Shown: positions 35,624-45,284, numbered from the stretch's first letter. The stretch: DNA of 64,000 nucleotides from Micromonospora chaiyaphumensis (GCF_900091435.1 NZ_FMCS01000008.1:124001-188000), one strand, 5' to 3'. Notes: generated by a model from the letters alone, not told the origin. Program-made: numbers and translations.

Positions 35624-36724
35624 TCAGCCCAGCCGGGCGGTGAGCGCGGTGGCCGGCACCAGGTTGAAGATGACCTGACTCTCGGTGTCGTCCCGGGCGT
35701 CCAGCCCGTACTTGGCGCGGAAGAGCTGGAGTGCCCGGTGGTAGACCTCGGGTTCCAGCTCGTCGGCCTCGGCGAGGGCGTACGCCTGGCCGGCGGCCTC
35801 CGGCCGGTCCAGCACCACGGTCAGCCCGGTGAGGCCGTGCCGGGCGACGTTGCGGACGAGGTCGCCGCCGGCGATGTACCAGGTGCCGTCCAGCCGGACG
35901 TAGCGGGCGTCGCAGGACTCCAGTTCGGTGTCGCCGCGGCGCAGGCAGACGCTGAGGGTGAGGCAGGCGTCGAGGTCGCGCACCGGGGCGGTTTCCCACA
36001 GCTCGTCGAACCGGTCGTCGACGAACTCCCCGAGCGGGGTGGAGACGAAGGCCTCCAGCTGCTGGGCGTCGAAGGTCTTGCCGTGCACCGGGAAGAACGA
36101 GATGAACGCCTTGTCGTCCCAGCGGTACATCTGGACCGAGGGGGCGGTGGCGTAGATCCGGACCCGCAGGCGTGAGCGGGCGGCCGGCGCGAGCTGCTGC
36201 TGGAGCCGCCCGAAGTGGTAGAGGTTGTTCATGATGGCGACGGCCGTGTCGGCGCGGCGCAGCTCCTCGGCGCGCAGCCGGACGGCGGGGGAGTCCGGGT
36301 CGAGCAGCAGCACCTTGACCGTGGCGCCGTTGGCCAGGGCGAAGCGCAGCGCGGCGAGGAACCGGGTGGTGTACGGCCCCTCCAGCATGCTGGTGAAGGT
36401 CTCCAGGATGGCGACCACCTCGCGGGACTGCGCCACCCGCTGGATCAGCGCGTCCCGGTCCAGCCGCGGGTGCTCGATGATGGTGGCGGTCCGGAGCTCG
36501 CGGAAGAGCGGGTTGAGCACCAGGTAGGTCAGGAGCGTCATGACCAGGGCGGCGCCGATGTTGAGGTAGAGGTCGCCGCGAAAGGTCTGCCCGTGGCGTT
36601 GCCAGGACTGCCGGGCCTGGACGATCATCCAGAGCGCCCCGCCGGCCAGCACCGCGAGCACGAGCACGTGCCGGCGACGGCGCAGCAGGGCGCTGCGTCC
36701 CCGGACCCACCACATCCTCGACAT
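35624..36724 (-). CDS. Membrane protein with phospholipase-D-like domain (predicted)
   Basis: 366 aa. Two helices near the N-terminus (~17-34 and ~50-70), then a cytoplasmic ~280-residue domain: ALIQRVAQSREVVAILETFTSMLEGPYTTRFLAALRFALANGATVKVLLLDPDSPAVRLRAEEL, RVRIYATAPSVQMYRWDDKAFISFFPVHGKTFDAQQLE and TPLGEFVDDRFDELWE. The pattern 'IRILLLDP...R...RIY...P' resembles PLD-fold/DUF5919-type domains, but no HKD motif is present, so it is probably not a phospholipase. Start ATG 36724 with GGGGAG 6 bases upstream. Possible sensor or scaffold; function unknown. Confidence 0.6.
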   Translation of the reverse strand: MSRMWWVRGRSALLRRRRHVLVLAVLAGGALWMIVQARQSWQRHGQTFRGDLYLNIGAALVMTLLTYLVLNPLFRELRTATIIEHPRLDRDALIQRVAQSREVVAILETFTSMLEGPYTTRFLAALRFALANGATVKVLLLDPDSPAVRLRAEELRRADTAVAIMNNLYHFGRLQQQLAPAARSRLRVRIYATAPSVQMYRWDDKAFISFFPVHGKTFDAQQLEAFVSTPLGEFVDDRFDELWETAPVRDLDACLTLSVCLRRGDTELESCDARYVRLDGTWYIAGGDLVRNVARHGLTGLTVVLDRPEAAGQAYALAEADELEPEVYHRALQLFRAKYGLDARDDTESQVIFNLVPATALTARLG

Positions 36725-36842
36725 GTCCGCTCCCCGTCCGGCCGTGCCGTGGATAGAACCATGTTCATGCCGCGATGTGTCCAGGATACGGTTCGGCCGC
36801 CGCTGCGCGCCCACCCATGAGGCCGTTGTCTAGGCTGCGATC

Positions 36843-37601
36843 GTGCTGCTCTGCATCGACATCGGGAACACCAACACCGTGCTGGCGACCTTCGACGGCG
36901 ACAAGCTGGTGCACAACTGGCGGATCAAGACCGACGCCCGGTCCACCGCGGACGAGCTGGGGCTGATGTTCCGCGGGCTGCTGGCCGGTGACGCCGTGGA
37001 GATCACCGGGGTGGCCGCCTGCTCGACGGTGCCGGCCGCGCTGCGCTCGCTGCGCACCATGCTGGCCCGCTACTACGCCGACCTGCCCAGCGTCATCGTC
37101 GAGCCGGGGGTGCGCACCGGCGTGCAGCTCGCCATCGACAACCCCAAGGAGGTCGGCGCGGACCGGGTGGTCAACACCCTGGCCGCGTACACCCTCTACG
37201 GCGGGCCGTCGATCGTCGTGGACTTCGGCACCACCACCAACTTCGACGTGATCAGCGGCCGGGGCGAGTTCCTCGGCGGCGCGTTCGCGCCGGGCATCGA
37301 GATCTCCTTCGACGCGCTCGCGGCCCGGGCCGCCCAGCTGCGCAAGGTCGAGGCCACCCGGCCCCGCTCGGTGATCGGCAAGAACACCGTCGAGTGCCTC
37401 CAGGCCGGCCTCTACTTCGGCTTCGCCGGCCAGGTCGACCGCATCGTCGAGCGGATGACCGAGGAACTGGGCGAGGTGAAGGCGGTGATCGCCACCGGCG
37501 GCCTGGCCTCGCTGGTGCTCAGCGAGTGCCGCACCATCACCCACCACGAGCCGATGATCACCCTGATCGGCCTGCGGATGGTCTACGAGCGCAACACCTG
37601 A
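36843..37601 (+). CDS. coaX: Type III pantothenate kinase CoaX
   Basis: Phosphorylates pantothenate, first step from pantothenate to coenzyme A. 252 aa. Seen: LLCIDIGNTNTVLATFDGDKL (phosphate 1), VGADRVVNTLAAYTLYG, SIVVDFGTTTNFDVISGRGEFLGGAFAPGIEISFDAL, and VIATGGLASL. GTG 36843 is 6 bases after TAGGCT (36831-36836), so leaderless. It complements panC/panD a few genes upstream. Stop 3 bases before a convergent gene. Confidence 0.97.
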   Translation: MLLCIDIGNTNTVLATFDGDKLVHNWRIKTDARSTADELGLMFRGLLAGDAVEITGVAACSTVPAALRSLRTMLARYYADLPSVIVEPGVRTGVQLAIDNPKEVGADRVVNTLAAYTLYGGPSIVVDFGTTTNFDVISGRGEFLGGAFAPGIEISFDALAARAAQLRKVEATRPRSVIGKNTVECLQAGLYFGFAGQVDRIVERMTEELGEVKAVIATGGLASLVLSECRTITHHEPMITLIGLRMVYERNT

Positions 37602-37604
37602 GCG

Positions 37605-38345
37605 TCAGCGCCGCCGCGAGCGCAGGACGAACGTGCGGTAGGGCAGCTCGACGGTCGCCCGGCCGGCCAGGTCGGGGTGGGTGGCGAACAGGTCGCGCAG
37701 GTCCCGGTCGATCCGCTCCTGCTCGGCCGGTGGCGCGGTCAGCCAGTACGAGCGGGTGTGCAGCATGCCGACCACCTCGTCCGGGGTCAGCGTGGTGGTG
37801 TGGGCGAACTCGCCCAGCTCGACCGGGGTGAAGGCGGGGCCGAAGTCGGTGTACTTCTCGGTCACGTCGCCGGCGTTGTCGCCGAGGTGGGCGATCCGGG
37901 TCAGCTCCGCCACCCAGGCGACCCGCTCGTCCCGCACGTTCCAGATCGGCGCGAACGTGCCGCCCGGGCGCAGCACCCGGGCGATCTCGGCGTGCGCGGG
38001 CTCCCGGTCGAACCAGTGGTAGGCCTGCCCGACCAGCACCGCGTCGGCCGACCCGTCCGGCAGCGGGACCGACTCGGCACTGCCGGCCAGCGCCGTCGTG
38101 CCCGGGGTGGCGGCCGCCAGTTGCGCCCGCATCCCCGGATCCGGTTCCACGGGTACGACCTGGAGCCCGAGCGCGAGCACGCCGCGGGTGAGGATGCCGG
38201 TGCCCGCGCCGAGGTCAACGACCCGGGCCGGGGCGGCCAGCCCGTTCAGCGCCCAGCGCAGCGCCTCCTCGGGATAGCGGGGGCGGAACCGGTCGTAGTC
38301 GGCGGCGGCGGCGCCGAAGGAGAGTGCCTGGTTCACGTCGGCCAT
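37605..38345 (-). CDS. Class I SAM-dependent methyltransferase (copy 1)
   Basis: 246 aa. Methyltransferase-11-type fold: [21 protein letters not shown] (motif I), [41 protein letters not shown] and IARVLRPGGTFAPIWN. N-terminal [20 protein letters not shown] is typical of a large uncharacterised actinobacterial group. About 60% identical by eye to the next gene, which has the same length, so the pair is a tandem duplication. Substrate unknown. Confidence 0.85.
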   Translation of the reverse strand: MADVNQALSFGAAAADYDRFRPRYPEEALRWALNGLAAPARVVDLGAGTGILTRGVLALGLQVVPVEPDPGMRAQLAAATPGTTALAGSAESVPLPDGSADAVLVGQAYHWFDREPAHAEIARVLRPGGTFAPIWNVRDERVAWVAELTRIAHLGDNAGDVTEKYTDFGPAFTPVELGEFAHTTTLTPDEVVGMLHTRSYWLTAPPAEQERIDRDLRDLFATHPDLAGRATVELPYRTFVLRSRRR

Positions 38346-38465
38346 GCGCCGAGGCTAGTGCGAGCCTGCTCCGGCGTGTGCCCTGGTGCGGTGGCCCGCC
38401 GGGTCGGTGGCGGCGGTGGGCGAGGGCCCGGCTCCCGGCGGGGGCGCGGTGGCCGGCCGCGCCGG

Positions 38466-39206
38466 TCAGTGGCGGCGTGCCCGGGCGACCAGGGTGCGGT
38501 AGGGGAGGTCGACGGTGCCCCGGCCGGCGAGGTCCGGGTGGGTGGCCAGCAGGTCGCGCAGTTCGGCGTCGACCTCGCGGCGCCGGTCCGGCCCGGCGGT
38601 CAGGTAGTGCGAACGGGTGCGCACCATGCCGAGCAGGTCGTCCGGGGTCAGCGTGGTGACGTGGTCGAACACGGCCCACTCGGGCGCCGTGAACCGAGGA
38701 CCGAAGCCGGTCACGGTCGCGCGCAGGTGGTCGACGGTGTCCCCGATCTCGGCGATCCGGTTCAGCTCGGTCACCCAGCCGACCCGGTCGTCCCGGAGGT
38801 TCCACACCGTCGCGAAGATCCCGCCGGCCCGCAGCATCCGGGCGATCTCCGGGTGCGCCCGCTCCCGGTCGAACCAGTGGTACGCCTGGCCGACCAGCAC
38901 CGCGTCCGCGTACCCGTCGGGCAGCGGGACCGACTCGGCGCTGCCGGCCAGGGCGGCGACGCCCGGAGTGGCGGCCTCGAACTGGGCGCGCATCCCCGGG
39001 TCGGGTTCGACGGCGGCCACCTCGTGCCCGAGCGCGAGCAGGCCGCGGCTGACGATCCCGGTGCCGGCGCCCAGGTCGACGGTGCGGGCCGGAGCGGTGC
39101 GGTCGTCGAGCGCCCAGCGCAGCGCGGCCTCGGGATAGCGGGGCCGGTAGCGGTCGTAGTCGGCGGCGGCGGCGCCGAACGAGAGGGCCTCAGTGGGGTC
39201 GGTCAT
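38466..39206 (-). CDS. Class I SAM-dependent methyltransferase (copy 2)
   Basis: 246 aa, paralogue of copy 1 with the same motifs: [81 protein letters not shown] and [23 protein letters not shown]. The 120-base gap to copy 1 is GC-rich and holds no recognisable element. It is divergent from lysS, with ~92 bases between starts. Substrate unknown. Confidence 0.85.
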   Translation of the reverse strand: MTDPTEALSFGAAAADYDRYRPRYPEAALRWALDDRTAPARTVDLGAGTGIVSRGLLALGHEVAAVEPDPGMRAQFEAATPGVAALAGSAESVPLPDGYADAVLVGQAYHWFDRERAHPEIARMLRAGGIFATVWNLRDDRVGWVTELNRIAEIGDTVDHLRATVTGFGPRFTAPEWAVFDHVTTLTPDDLLGMVRTRSHYLTAGPDRRREVDAELRDLLATHPDLAGRGTVDLPYRTLVARARRH

Positions 39207-39298
39207 GGCGGGCAGGTTATCCCGTAACGGCCCGGCAGCCCCTTGAGTACGCTCGGGGCCTGAACCCCGCCCGAATTCTCCGTCTGAGGAAGCGTGCC

Positions 39299-40807
39299 GT
39301 GACCGAGCAGAACGCCCTGCCAGTAGACCCCGCCGACGACCTTCCGGAGCAGATGAAGGTCCGCCGGGAGAAGCGGGACCGGATGCTCGCCGAGGGCGTC
39401 GAGCCCTACCCGGTCGGCTTCCCGCGGACCAGCACGCTGGCGCAGATCCGCGAGCGGTACGCCGACCTGCCCACCGACACGGCCACCGGCGACCGGGTCT
39501 CGGTCACCGGCCGGGTGATCTTCGTGCGCAACACCGGCAAGCTCTGCTTCGCCACCCTCCGGGACGGCGACGGCACCGAACTCCAGGCAATGCTCTCGCT
39601 GGACCGGGTCGGCGCCGAGCGGCTGGACGACTGGAAGCGCCTGGTCGACCTGGGCGACCACGTCGGCGTGACCGGCGAGGTGATCACCAGCCGGCGCGGC
39701 GAGCTGTCGGTGCTGGCCGAGGAGTGGGCCGTCACGGCCAAGGCGCTGCGCCCGCTGCCAGTGGCGCACAAGCCGCTGAGCGAGGAGGCCCGGGTCCGCC
39801 AGCGCTACGTGGACCTGGTGGTGCGCCCGCAGGCCCGGCAGATGGTCCGCACCCGGGCCACCGCGGTGCGCAGCCTGCGGGACACCCTGCACGGGCAGGA
39901 CTTCGTCGAGGTCGAGACCCCGATGCTCCAGTTGCTGCACGGCGGCGCGGCGGCCCGCCCATTCGTGACCCACAGCAATGCGCTGAACACCGATCTGTAT
40001 CTGCGAATCGCGCCGGAACTGTTTCTGAAGCGCGCGGTCGTCGGTGGCGTCGACCGGGTCTTCGAGATCAACCGCAACTTCCGTAATGAGGGCATCGACT
40101 CCTCGCACTCGCCCGAGTTCGCGATGCTCGAGGCCTACCAGGCGTACGGCGACTACAACACGATGGCCGAGCTGACCCGGAATCTCGTGCAGCAGGCCGC
40201 TCTCGCGGTCGCCGGCTCGACGGTGGTCACCCACGCCGACGGCCGCGAGTTCGATCTGGGCGGCGAGTGGCGTTCGGTGTCGCTGTTCGGTGTCCTTTCC
40301 GAAGCGCTCGGTGAGGAGGTTACCGTCCGCACCGAAAGGTCCCGCCTGGTCGAGTACGCGGACAAGGTCGGCCTCTCCGTCGACCCGAAGTGGGGCCCGG
40401 GCAAGCTGGCCGAGGAGCTGTTCGAGGAGTTGGTGGTGCCGTCGCTCCAGGCGCCCACCTTCGTCCTCGACTACCCGGAGGAGACCAGCCCGCTGACCCG
40501 GGCCCACCGCAGCGAGCCGGGCCTGGCCGAGAAGTGGGACCTCTACGTGCTCGGTTTCGAGCTGGGCACCGCGTACTCCGAGCTGGTCGACCCCGTGGTG
40601 CAGCGGGAGCGGCTGGTGGCCCAGGCGCAGCTCGCGGCGCGGGGCGACGACGAGGCCATGCGGCTGGACGAGGACTTTCTCCGCGCGATGGAGTACGGAA
40701 TGCCGCCGGCCGGTGGTATGGGAATGGGAATCGACCGGCTCTTGATGGCGCTGACCGGCCTGGGAATTCGGGAAACCATCCTGTTCCCGTTGGTCCGGCC
40801 CGAGTAG
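39299..40807 (+). CDS. lysS: Lysyl-tRNA synthetase, class II
   Basis: 502 aa. N-terminal OB-fold anticodon-binding domain ([33 protein letters not shown]), then the class II core: motif 1 [24 protein letters not shown], motif 2 [32 protein letters not shown] and motif 3 [27 protein letters not shown] with the substituted 'QLLHGGA' is a slight variation on the usual 'Q...GGA'. GTG 39299 start; AGGAAG (39288-39293) 5 bases upstream is the ribosome site. Some internal codons near 39960-40050 end in T or A. Confidence 0.96.
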   Translation: MTEQNALPVDPADDLPEQMKVRREKRDRMLAEGVEPYPVGFPRTSTLAQIRERYADLPTDTATGDRVSVTGRVIFVRNTGKLCFATLRDGDGTELQAMLSLDRVGAERLDDWKRLVDLGDHVGVTGEVITSRRGELSVLAEEWAVTAKALRPLPVAHKPLSEEARVRQRYVDLVVRPQARQMVRTRATAVRSLRDTLHGQDFVEVETPMLQLLHGGAAARPFVTHSNALNTDLYLRIAPELFLKRAVVGGVDRVFEINRNFRNEGIDSSHSPEFAMLEAYQAYGDYNTMAELTRNLVQQAALAVAGSTVVTHADGREFDLGGEWRSVSLFGVLSEALGEEVTVRTERSRLVEYADKVGLSVDPKWGPGKLAEELFEELVVPSLQAPTFVLDYPEETSPLTRAHRSEPGLAEKWDLYVLGFELGTAYSELVDPVVQRERLVAQAQLAARGDDEAMRLDEDFLRAMEYGMPPAGGMGMGIDRLLMALTGLGIRETILFPLVRPE

Positions 40808-40841
40808 CACAGAACCTTCTCCGGGTCGTTACCGCATCCTA

Positions 40842-40895
40842 TTGACGGAGCAAGCAGCGGGCGGGTTATTGTGCTCCTGTATTGCAGGAGCACAA
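40842..40895 (+). promoter_or_regulatory. lsr2 promoter and operator-like hairpin
   Basis: A -35-like TTGACG (40842-40847) and -10-like TATTGT (40867-40872, spacer 19; GTTATT at 40865 gives 17). A perfect 11-bp inverted repeat TTGTGCTCCTG / CAGGAGCACAA with 5-base centre (40869-40879, 40885-40895) overlaps the -10 and the expected start of transcription. It could be an operator or a 5' hairpin of the mRNA. The A/T content is higher than around it, which also suits Lsr2 autobinding. Confidence 0.6.
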
Positions 40896-40919
40896 CCCTG
40901 CTCGAAAGGAATGTGGGAC

Positions 40920-41270
40920 GTGGCCAAGCAGATCATTCACAAGCTGGTCGATGACCTGGACGGCGGGGACGCTGACGAGACCGTCAAGTTCGCGCTCGAC
41001 GGTGTGCAGTACGAGATCGACCTCTCGGCTTCCAACGCTGAAAAATTGCGTGACGTATTCGCGCAGTACATCGCTCACGGCACGAAGGTGGGCCGCGGCG
41101 GCGTGGTCGTGGGTGGCCGGGCCGCCCGGGGCCGGGGCGGCGCGACCGCCGACCGCGAGCAGAACAAGGCCATCCGGGCCTGGGCCAAGAAGGCCGGCAA
41201 GGACATCTCCGACCGGGGGCGCATCCCGCAGGAGATCGTGGACGAGTACCACGCGAAGGCGGGGCACTGA
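40920..41270 (+). CDS. lsr2: Nucleoid-associated silencer Lsr2
   Basis: 116 aa. H-NS-like protein of actinobacteria that coats AT-rich DNA and silences acquired genes. Seen: N-terminal dimerisation domain (VAKQIIHKLVDDLDGGDADETVKFALDGVQYEIDLSASNAEKLRDVFAQYIAHG), a Gly/Arg linker (GRGGVVVGGRAARGRGG), then the DNA-binding domain with NKAIRAWAKKAGKDISDRGRIPQEIVDEYHAKAGH, including the AT-hook-like RGR. GTG 40920 fits the usual Lsr2 start and follows AAAGGAA by 9 bases. Confidence 0.96.
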   Translation: MAKQIIHKLVDDLDGGDADETVKFALDGVQYEIDLSASNAEKLRDVFAQYIAHGTKVGRGGVVVGGRAARGRGGATADREQNKAIRAWAKKAGKDISDRGRIPQEIVDEYHAKAGH

Positions 41271-41298
41271 CCCCGACGACCCCCGCAGCGGGCGACAC

Positions 41299-41333
41299 GA
41301 CGCCGGACCGGAGCGCGACTCCGGGCCGGCGTC
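41299..41333 (+). terminator. lsr2 terminator
   Basis: Stem GACGCCGG + CCGGA (41299-41306, 41308-41312) pairing with TCCGG + CCGGCGTC (41320-41324, 41326-41333), one mismatch, 7-base loop, followed by GCCGTTT. 28 bases after the lsr2 stop. Confidence 0.85.
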
Positions 41334-41754
41334 GCCGTTTCCGCCCGGCTGCGCCGTCTGTCCGGTCCGGGCCCGGTGCGTGCGGCGGCGTCGCCGGACC
41401 CGGGAAGAAACCGGGCCCCGGGGGAGTTGTCCACAGGCGGTGGAGATGCTGTCCACAGGTTGTGGAAGACCGCGGCCGGGCACTGACGCCCCCGCCCCAG
41501 CCCCTCGACCGGGCTTTTCCACCGGCGGTCGAATTTCGCTCTGCGCGTACAGGCAGGGGTACCGGAACACCTCCTGAGCGCGGACGGTTGTCAGAAACGA
41601 CGCGTGAACGGCCATTCGCGGGGACACACGACCTCAGCGGAGTCGGTCCGCGGCGATAGAGTAAGGAGGCACGGACGCCCGTCCCGGACGTCCGCGCACC
41701 GGCCCCGCCGAGATCTGACCATCAAGGCGCACGGCACGTGAGGAGCACGAGGGC
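41334..41754. promoter_or_regulatory. Intergenic region before clpC
   Basis: About 420 bp with no credible gene. Contains the DnaA-box cluster (41427-41469), an imperfect dyad GCGTGAA-6-TTCGCG (about 41603-41620) that could bind a regulator, a -10-like TAGAGT (41657-41662) and the clpC ribosome site AGGAG (41741-41745). The dyad was considered as a ClgR site, but it does not clearly match that consensus. Confidence 0.5.
41427..41469. promoter_or_regulatory. Cluster of DnaA-box-like sequences
   Basis: TTGTCCACA at 41427-41435 matches the high-GC actinobacterial DnaA box exactly; CTGTCCACA at 41449-41457 matches 8 of 9; TGTGGAAGA at 41461-41469 is a reverse-oriented 7 of 9 match. The last two form CCACAggtTGTGG. 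No dnaA, dnaN or other origin genes are near, so this is not oriC. Confidence 0.6.
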
Positions 41755-44292
41755 ATGTTCGAGCGGTTCACCGACCGAGCGCGACGGGTTGTCGTCCTGG
41801 CCCAGGAAGAGGCCCGGATGCTCAACCACAACTACATCGGTACGGAGCACATCCTGCTGGGCCTGATCCACGAGGGTGAGGGTGTCGCGGCAAAGGCCCT
41901 GGAGAGCCTCGGCATCTCCCTCGAGGGCGTCCGTCAGCAGGTCGAAGAGATCATCGGCCAGGGCCAGCAGGCGCCGAGCGGGCACATCCCGTTCACGCCG
42001 CGGGCCAAGAAGGTGCTGGAGCTGTCGCTGCGCGAGGCGCTGCAGCTCGGCCACAACTACATCGGCACCGAGCACATCCTGCTCGGCCTGATCCGTGAGG
42101 GCGAGGGCGTTGCCGCCCAGGTGCTGGTCAAGCTCGGCGCCGACCTCAACCGGGTCCGCCAGCAGGTGATCCAGCTGCTCTCCGGCTACCAGGGCAAGGA
42201 GCCGGCCGCGGCGGGCGCCGCGCCGGGCGAGGCCGCGCCGTCGACCAGCCTCGTGCTGGACCAGTTCGGCCGGAACCTGACCCAGGCCGCCCGCGAGGGC
42301 AAGCTCGACCCGGTCATCGGGCGCGAGAAGGAAATCGAGCGGGTCATGCAGGTGCTCTCCCGCCGGACCAAGAACAACCCGGTCCTGATCGGTGAGCCCG
42401 GCGTCGGCAAGACCGCCGTGGTGGAGGGGCTGTCCCAGAAGATCATCAAGGGCGAGGTGCCCGAGACGCTCAAGGACAAGCAGCTCTACACGCTCGACCT
42501 CGGCGCCCTGGTCGCCGGTTCCCGCTACCGCGGTGACTTCGAGGAGCGCCTCAAGAAGGTGCTCAAGGAGATCCGCACCCGCGGCGACATCATCCTGTTC
42601 ATCGACGAGATCCACACCCTGGTGGGTGCGGGTGCCGCCGAGGGCGCGATCGACGCCGCCAGCATCCTCAAGCCGATGCTGGCCCGCGGCGAGCTGCAGA
42701 CCATCGGTGCCACCACCCTCGACGAATACCGCAAGCACCTGGAGAAGGACGCCGCTCTCGAGCGACGCTTCCAGCCGATCCAGGTGGGTGAGCCCTCGCT
42801 GGCCCACACCATCGAGATCCTCAAGGGCCTGCGGGACCGCTACGAGGCGCACCACCGCGTGAGCATCACCGACGCGGCTCTCGTCGCGGCGGCCACCCTG
42901 GCCGACCGCTACATCTCCGACCGCTTCCTGCCGGACAAGGCGATCGACCTGATCGACGAGGCCGGCGCCCGGATGCGCATCCGCCGGATGACCGCGCCGC
43001 CAGACCTGCGTGACTTCGACGAGCGGATCGCCCAGGTCCGCCGCGACAAGGAGTCCGCGATCGACGCGCAGGACTTCGAGCGGGCCGCGCAGCTCCGCGA
43101 CAAGGAGAAGCAGCTCCTCGGGCAGAAGGCCCAGCGGGAGAAGGAGTGGAAGGCCGGTGACCTGGACGTCGTCAGCGAGGTCGACGACGAGCAGATCGCC
43201 GAGGTGCTCGGCAACTGGACCGGCATCCCGGTCTACAAGCTGACCGAGGAGGAGACCTCGCGCCTGCTGCGCATGGAGGACGAGCTGCACAAGCGCGTCA
43301 TCGGCCAGGAGGACGCGGTCAAGGCGGTCTCGAAGGCGATCCGGCGCACCCGGGCCGGCCTGAAGGACCCGAAGCGCCCCTCCGGCTCGTTCATCTTCGC
43401 CGGCCCGTCCGGCGTCGGTAAGACCGAGCTGTCCAAGGCGCTCGCCGAGTTCCTGTTCGGCAGCGAGGACGCCCTCATCCAGCTGGACATGTCCGAGTTC
43501 CACGACCGGTACACGGTGTCCCGGCTGGTGGGTGCCCCTCCCGGCTACGTCGGCTACGACGAGGGCGGGCAGCTGACCGAGAAGGTGCGTCGCCGGCCGT
43601 TCTCGGTGGTCCTCTTCGACGAGATCGAGAAGGCCCACCCGGACGTGTTCAACACGCTCCTCCAGATTTTGGAGGACGGGCGCCTCACCGACGGCCAGGG
43701 TCGGATCGTGGACTTCAAGAACACGGTCATCATCCTGACCACCAACCTCGGCACGCGGGACGTCGCCAAGGCGGTGTCGCTGGGCTTCCAGGCCTCTGAG
43801 GACTCCGAGTCCAACTACGACCGGATGAAGCAGAAGGTCAACGACGAGCTCAAGCAGCACTTCCGGCCCGAGTTCCTGAACCGGATCGACGACACCATCG
43901 TCTTCCACCAGCTGCGTGAGAACGAGATCCTCTCGATCGTGGACATCATGATCGCTCGGATCGAGACGCAGCTGAAGAACAAGGACATGGGCCTGGAGCT
44001 GACCGACAACGCCAAGAAGTACCTGGCGAAGAAGGGCTTCGACCCGGTGCTGGGCGCGCGGCCGCTGCGTCGCACGATCCAGCGCGACATCGAGGACAAC
44101 CTGTCCGAGCGGATCCTCTTCAACGAGCTGACCCCGGGTCAGATCGTGGTGGTGGACTGCGAGGGCGACCCGAGCGACATCGACAAGTCCAAGCTCGTCT
44201 TCCGGGGCGCCGACCGGCCGGTGGCCGTGCCGGACGCGGTCCCGGCGGACCTCGGCGGCACCGCCGCCACGGGCGCGGACGACGCGGCGTAA
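41755..44292 (+). CDS. clpC: AAA+ unfoldase ClpC
   Basis: 845 aa. Hexameric chaperone that feeds proteins to ClpP. Seen: two N-terminal Clp repeats ([43 protein letters not shown] and the paired repeat near residue 100), first AAA domain with Walker A GEPGVGKT (213-220), the UVR-containing middle region ([19 protein letters not shown]), second AAA domain with Walker A GPSGVGKT (550-557), and the ClpP-binding loop VLGARPLRR region at the C-terminus. AGGAG is 9 bases before ATG 41755. The upstream region is discussed separately. Confidence 0.98.
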   Translation: MFERFTDRARRVVVLAQEEARMLNHNYIGTEHILLGLIHEGEGVAAKALESLGISLEGVRQQVEEIIGQGQQAPSGHIPFTPRAKKVLELSLREALQLGHNYIGTEHILLGLIREGEGVAAQVLVKLGADLNRVRQQVIQLLSGYQGKEPAAAGAAPGEAAPSTSLVLDQFGRNLTQAAREGKLDPVIGREKEIERVMQVLSRRTKNNPVLIGEPGVGKTAVVEGLSQKIIKGEVPETLKDKQLYTLDLGALVAGSRYRGDFEERLKKVLKEIRTRGDIILFIDEIHTLVGAGAAEGAIDAASILKPMLARGELQTIGATTLDEYRKHLEKDAALERRFQPIQVGEPSLAHTIEILKGLRDRYEAHHRVSITDAALVAAATLADRYISDRFLPDKAIDLIDEAGARMRIRRMTAPPDLRDFDERIAQVRRDKESAIDAQDFERAAQLRDKEKQLLGQKAQREKEWKAGDLDVVSEVDDEQIAEVLGNWTGIPVYKLTEEETSRLLRMEDELHKRVIGQEDAVKAVSKAIRRTRAGLKDPKRPSGSFIFAGPSGVGKTELSKALAEFLFGSEDALIQLDMSEFHDRYTVSRLVGAPPGYVGYDEGGQLTEKVRRRPFSVVLFDEIEKAHPDVFNTLLQILEDGRLTDGQGRIVDFKNTVIILTTNLGTRDVAKAVSLGFQASEDSESNYDRMKQKVNDELKQHFRPEFLNRIDDTIVFHQLRENEILSIVDIMIARIETQLKNKDMGLELTDNAKKYLAKKGFDPVLGARPLRRTIQRDIEDNLSERILFNELTPGQIVVVDCEGDPSDIDKSKLVFRGADRPVAVPDAVPADLGGTAATGADDAA

Positions 44293-44311
44293 GTTCGGGC
44301 AACCGATCGAG

Positions 44312-44356
44312 GGCGACGGCCCCGGCAGGCGAAAGCCGCCGGGGCCGTCGCCTTTT
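44312..44356 (+). terminator. clpC rho-independent terminator
   Basis: Perfect 15-bp stem GGCGACGGCCCCGGC / GCCGGGGCCGTCGCC (44312-44326, 44338-44352), 11-base loop with GAAA, followed by TTTT. Textbook intrinsic terminator 19 bases after the clpC stop. Confidence 0.95.
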
Positions 44357-44378
44357 GCGCGACCGGGGATCGGGTGGG

Positions 44379-45284
44379 TCAGGGGCGGGGGAGCGGGACC
44401 GGAGGGCCGTCGCCGACGAGCCGGAAGGACTCCTCGCCGACCGGCTCGACAAGGCCGTCGGTGACCAGCCCGGCGAGCGCCCGGGCACGCTGCACGTCGT
44501 CGTGCCAGACCTGGTCCAGCCGCTGGTGCGGCACCGGCCCGGTGGCGTCGCGGAGCACCCCGAGCAGCAGGCCACGCACCTGACGGTCGGTGCCGGCGTA
44601 GCGCTGGGGGCGGCGGGTCGGCCCGGCCGGGGCCGGCTGGCCGGAGGCCCGCCAGGCACAGACCGCCTCGACGGGGCACACGGCGCAGCGTGGGGCACGG
44701 GCGGTGCACACCACCGCACCCAGTTCCATGAACGCGGCGCTGGCCAGGGCCGCCGCGGCCGGCTCGACGGGCAGCAGTTCCTCGGTGGCGACCAGGTCGG
44801 CGGGGCGGGTGGCCGGTCCCGCGTCGGGCTCACCGGCGATGGCCCGGCACACCACCCGCCGAACGTTGGTGTCCACCACGGGGTGCCGCTGCCCGTACGC
44901 GAAGGCGGCCACGGCCCGCGCCGTGTACGTGCCGACCCCGGGCAGTGCCAGCAGCTGGTCGAGCCGCTCCGGGACCTCGCCGCCGTGCCGTTCCACGATG
45001 GCCACCGCGCAGTCGCGAAGGCGTACGGCCCGGCGGGGATAGCCGAGCCGGCCCCACATCCGGATCGCCTCGGCCGGCGTGTCCTCGGCCAGCGCGGCCG
45101 GCGTCGGCCAGCGGGACAGCCACGCCTCCCAGGCGGGCAGCACCCGGACCACCGGTGTCTGCTGGAGCATGACCTCGCTGACGAGGATCGCCCAGGCCCC
45201 GACCCCCGGCTCACGCCAGGGCAGGTCGCGGGCGTTGCGCTCGTACCACCGGCTGACCAGGGTGGCGAAAGTGGGCTCGGACAT
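44379..45284 (-). CDS. mutY: A/G-specific adenine glycosylase MutY
   Basis: 301 aa. Removes adenine mispaired with 8-oxoguanine. Seen: WAILVSEVMLQQTPV with catalytic Glu37, HhH motif LPGVGTYTARAVAAFAYG, VDTNVRRV with Asp138, and the 4Fe-4S loop CTARAPRCAVCPVEAVC (Cys193, 200, 203, 209; spacing 6-2-5). The C-terminal ~70 residues lack a recognisable MutT-like 8-oxoG domain; instead QRLDQVWHDDVQRARALAGLVTDGLVE suggests a small helical domain, as in many actinobacterial MutY. ATG 45284. Confidence 0.95.
   Translation of the reverse strand: MSEPTFATLVSRWYERNARDLPWREPGVGAWAILVSEVMLQQTPVVRVLPAWEAWLSRWPTPAALAEDTPAEAIRMWGRLGYPRRAVRLRDCAVAIVERHGGEVPERLDQLLALPGVGTYTARAVAAFAYGQRHPVVDTNVRRVVCRAIAGEPDAGPATRPADLVATEELLPVEPAAAALASAAFMELGAVVCTARAPRCAVCPVEAVCAWRASGQPAPAGPTRRPQRYAGTDRQVRGLLLGVLRDATGPVPHQRLDQVWHDDVQRARALAGLVTDGLVEPVGEESFRLVGDGPPVPLPRP

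Noticed and set aside
41427-41469. Chromosomal replication origin
   Set aside because: Only three boxes, no AT-rich region, and none of dnaA, dnaN, recF or gyrB nearby.
41597-41625. ClgR operator upstream of clpC
   Set aside because: An imperfect GCGTGAA-6-TTCGCG dyad exists but does not clearly match the ClgR consensus I know; kept only as a possible regulator site.
40807-41755. tRNA or small RNA gene around lsr2
   Set aside because: No cloverleaf with a GGTTCRA T-loop; the hairpins found are explained as promoter dyad and terminator.
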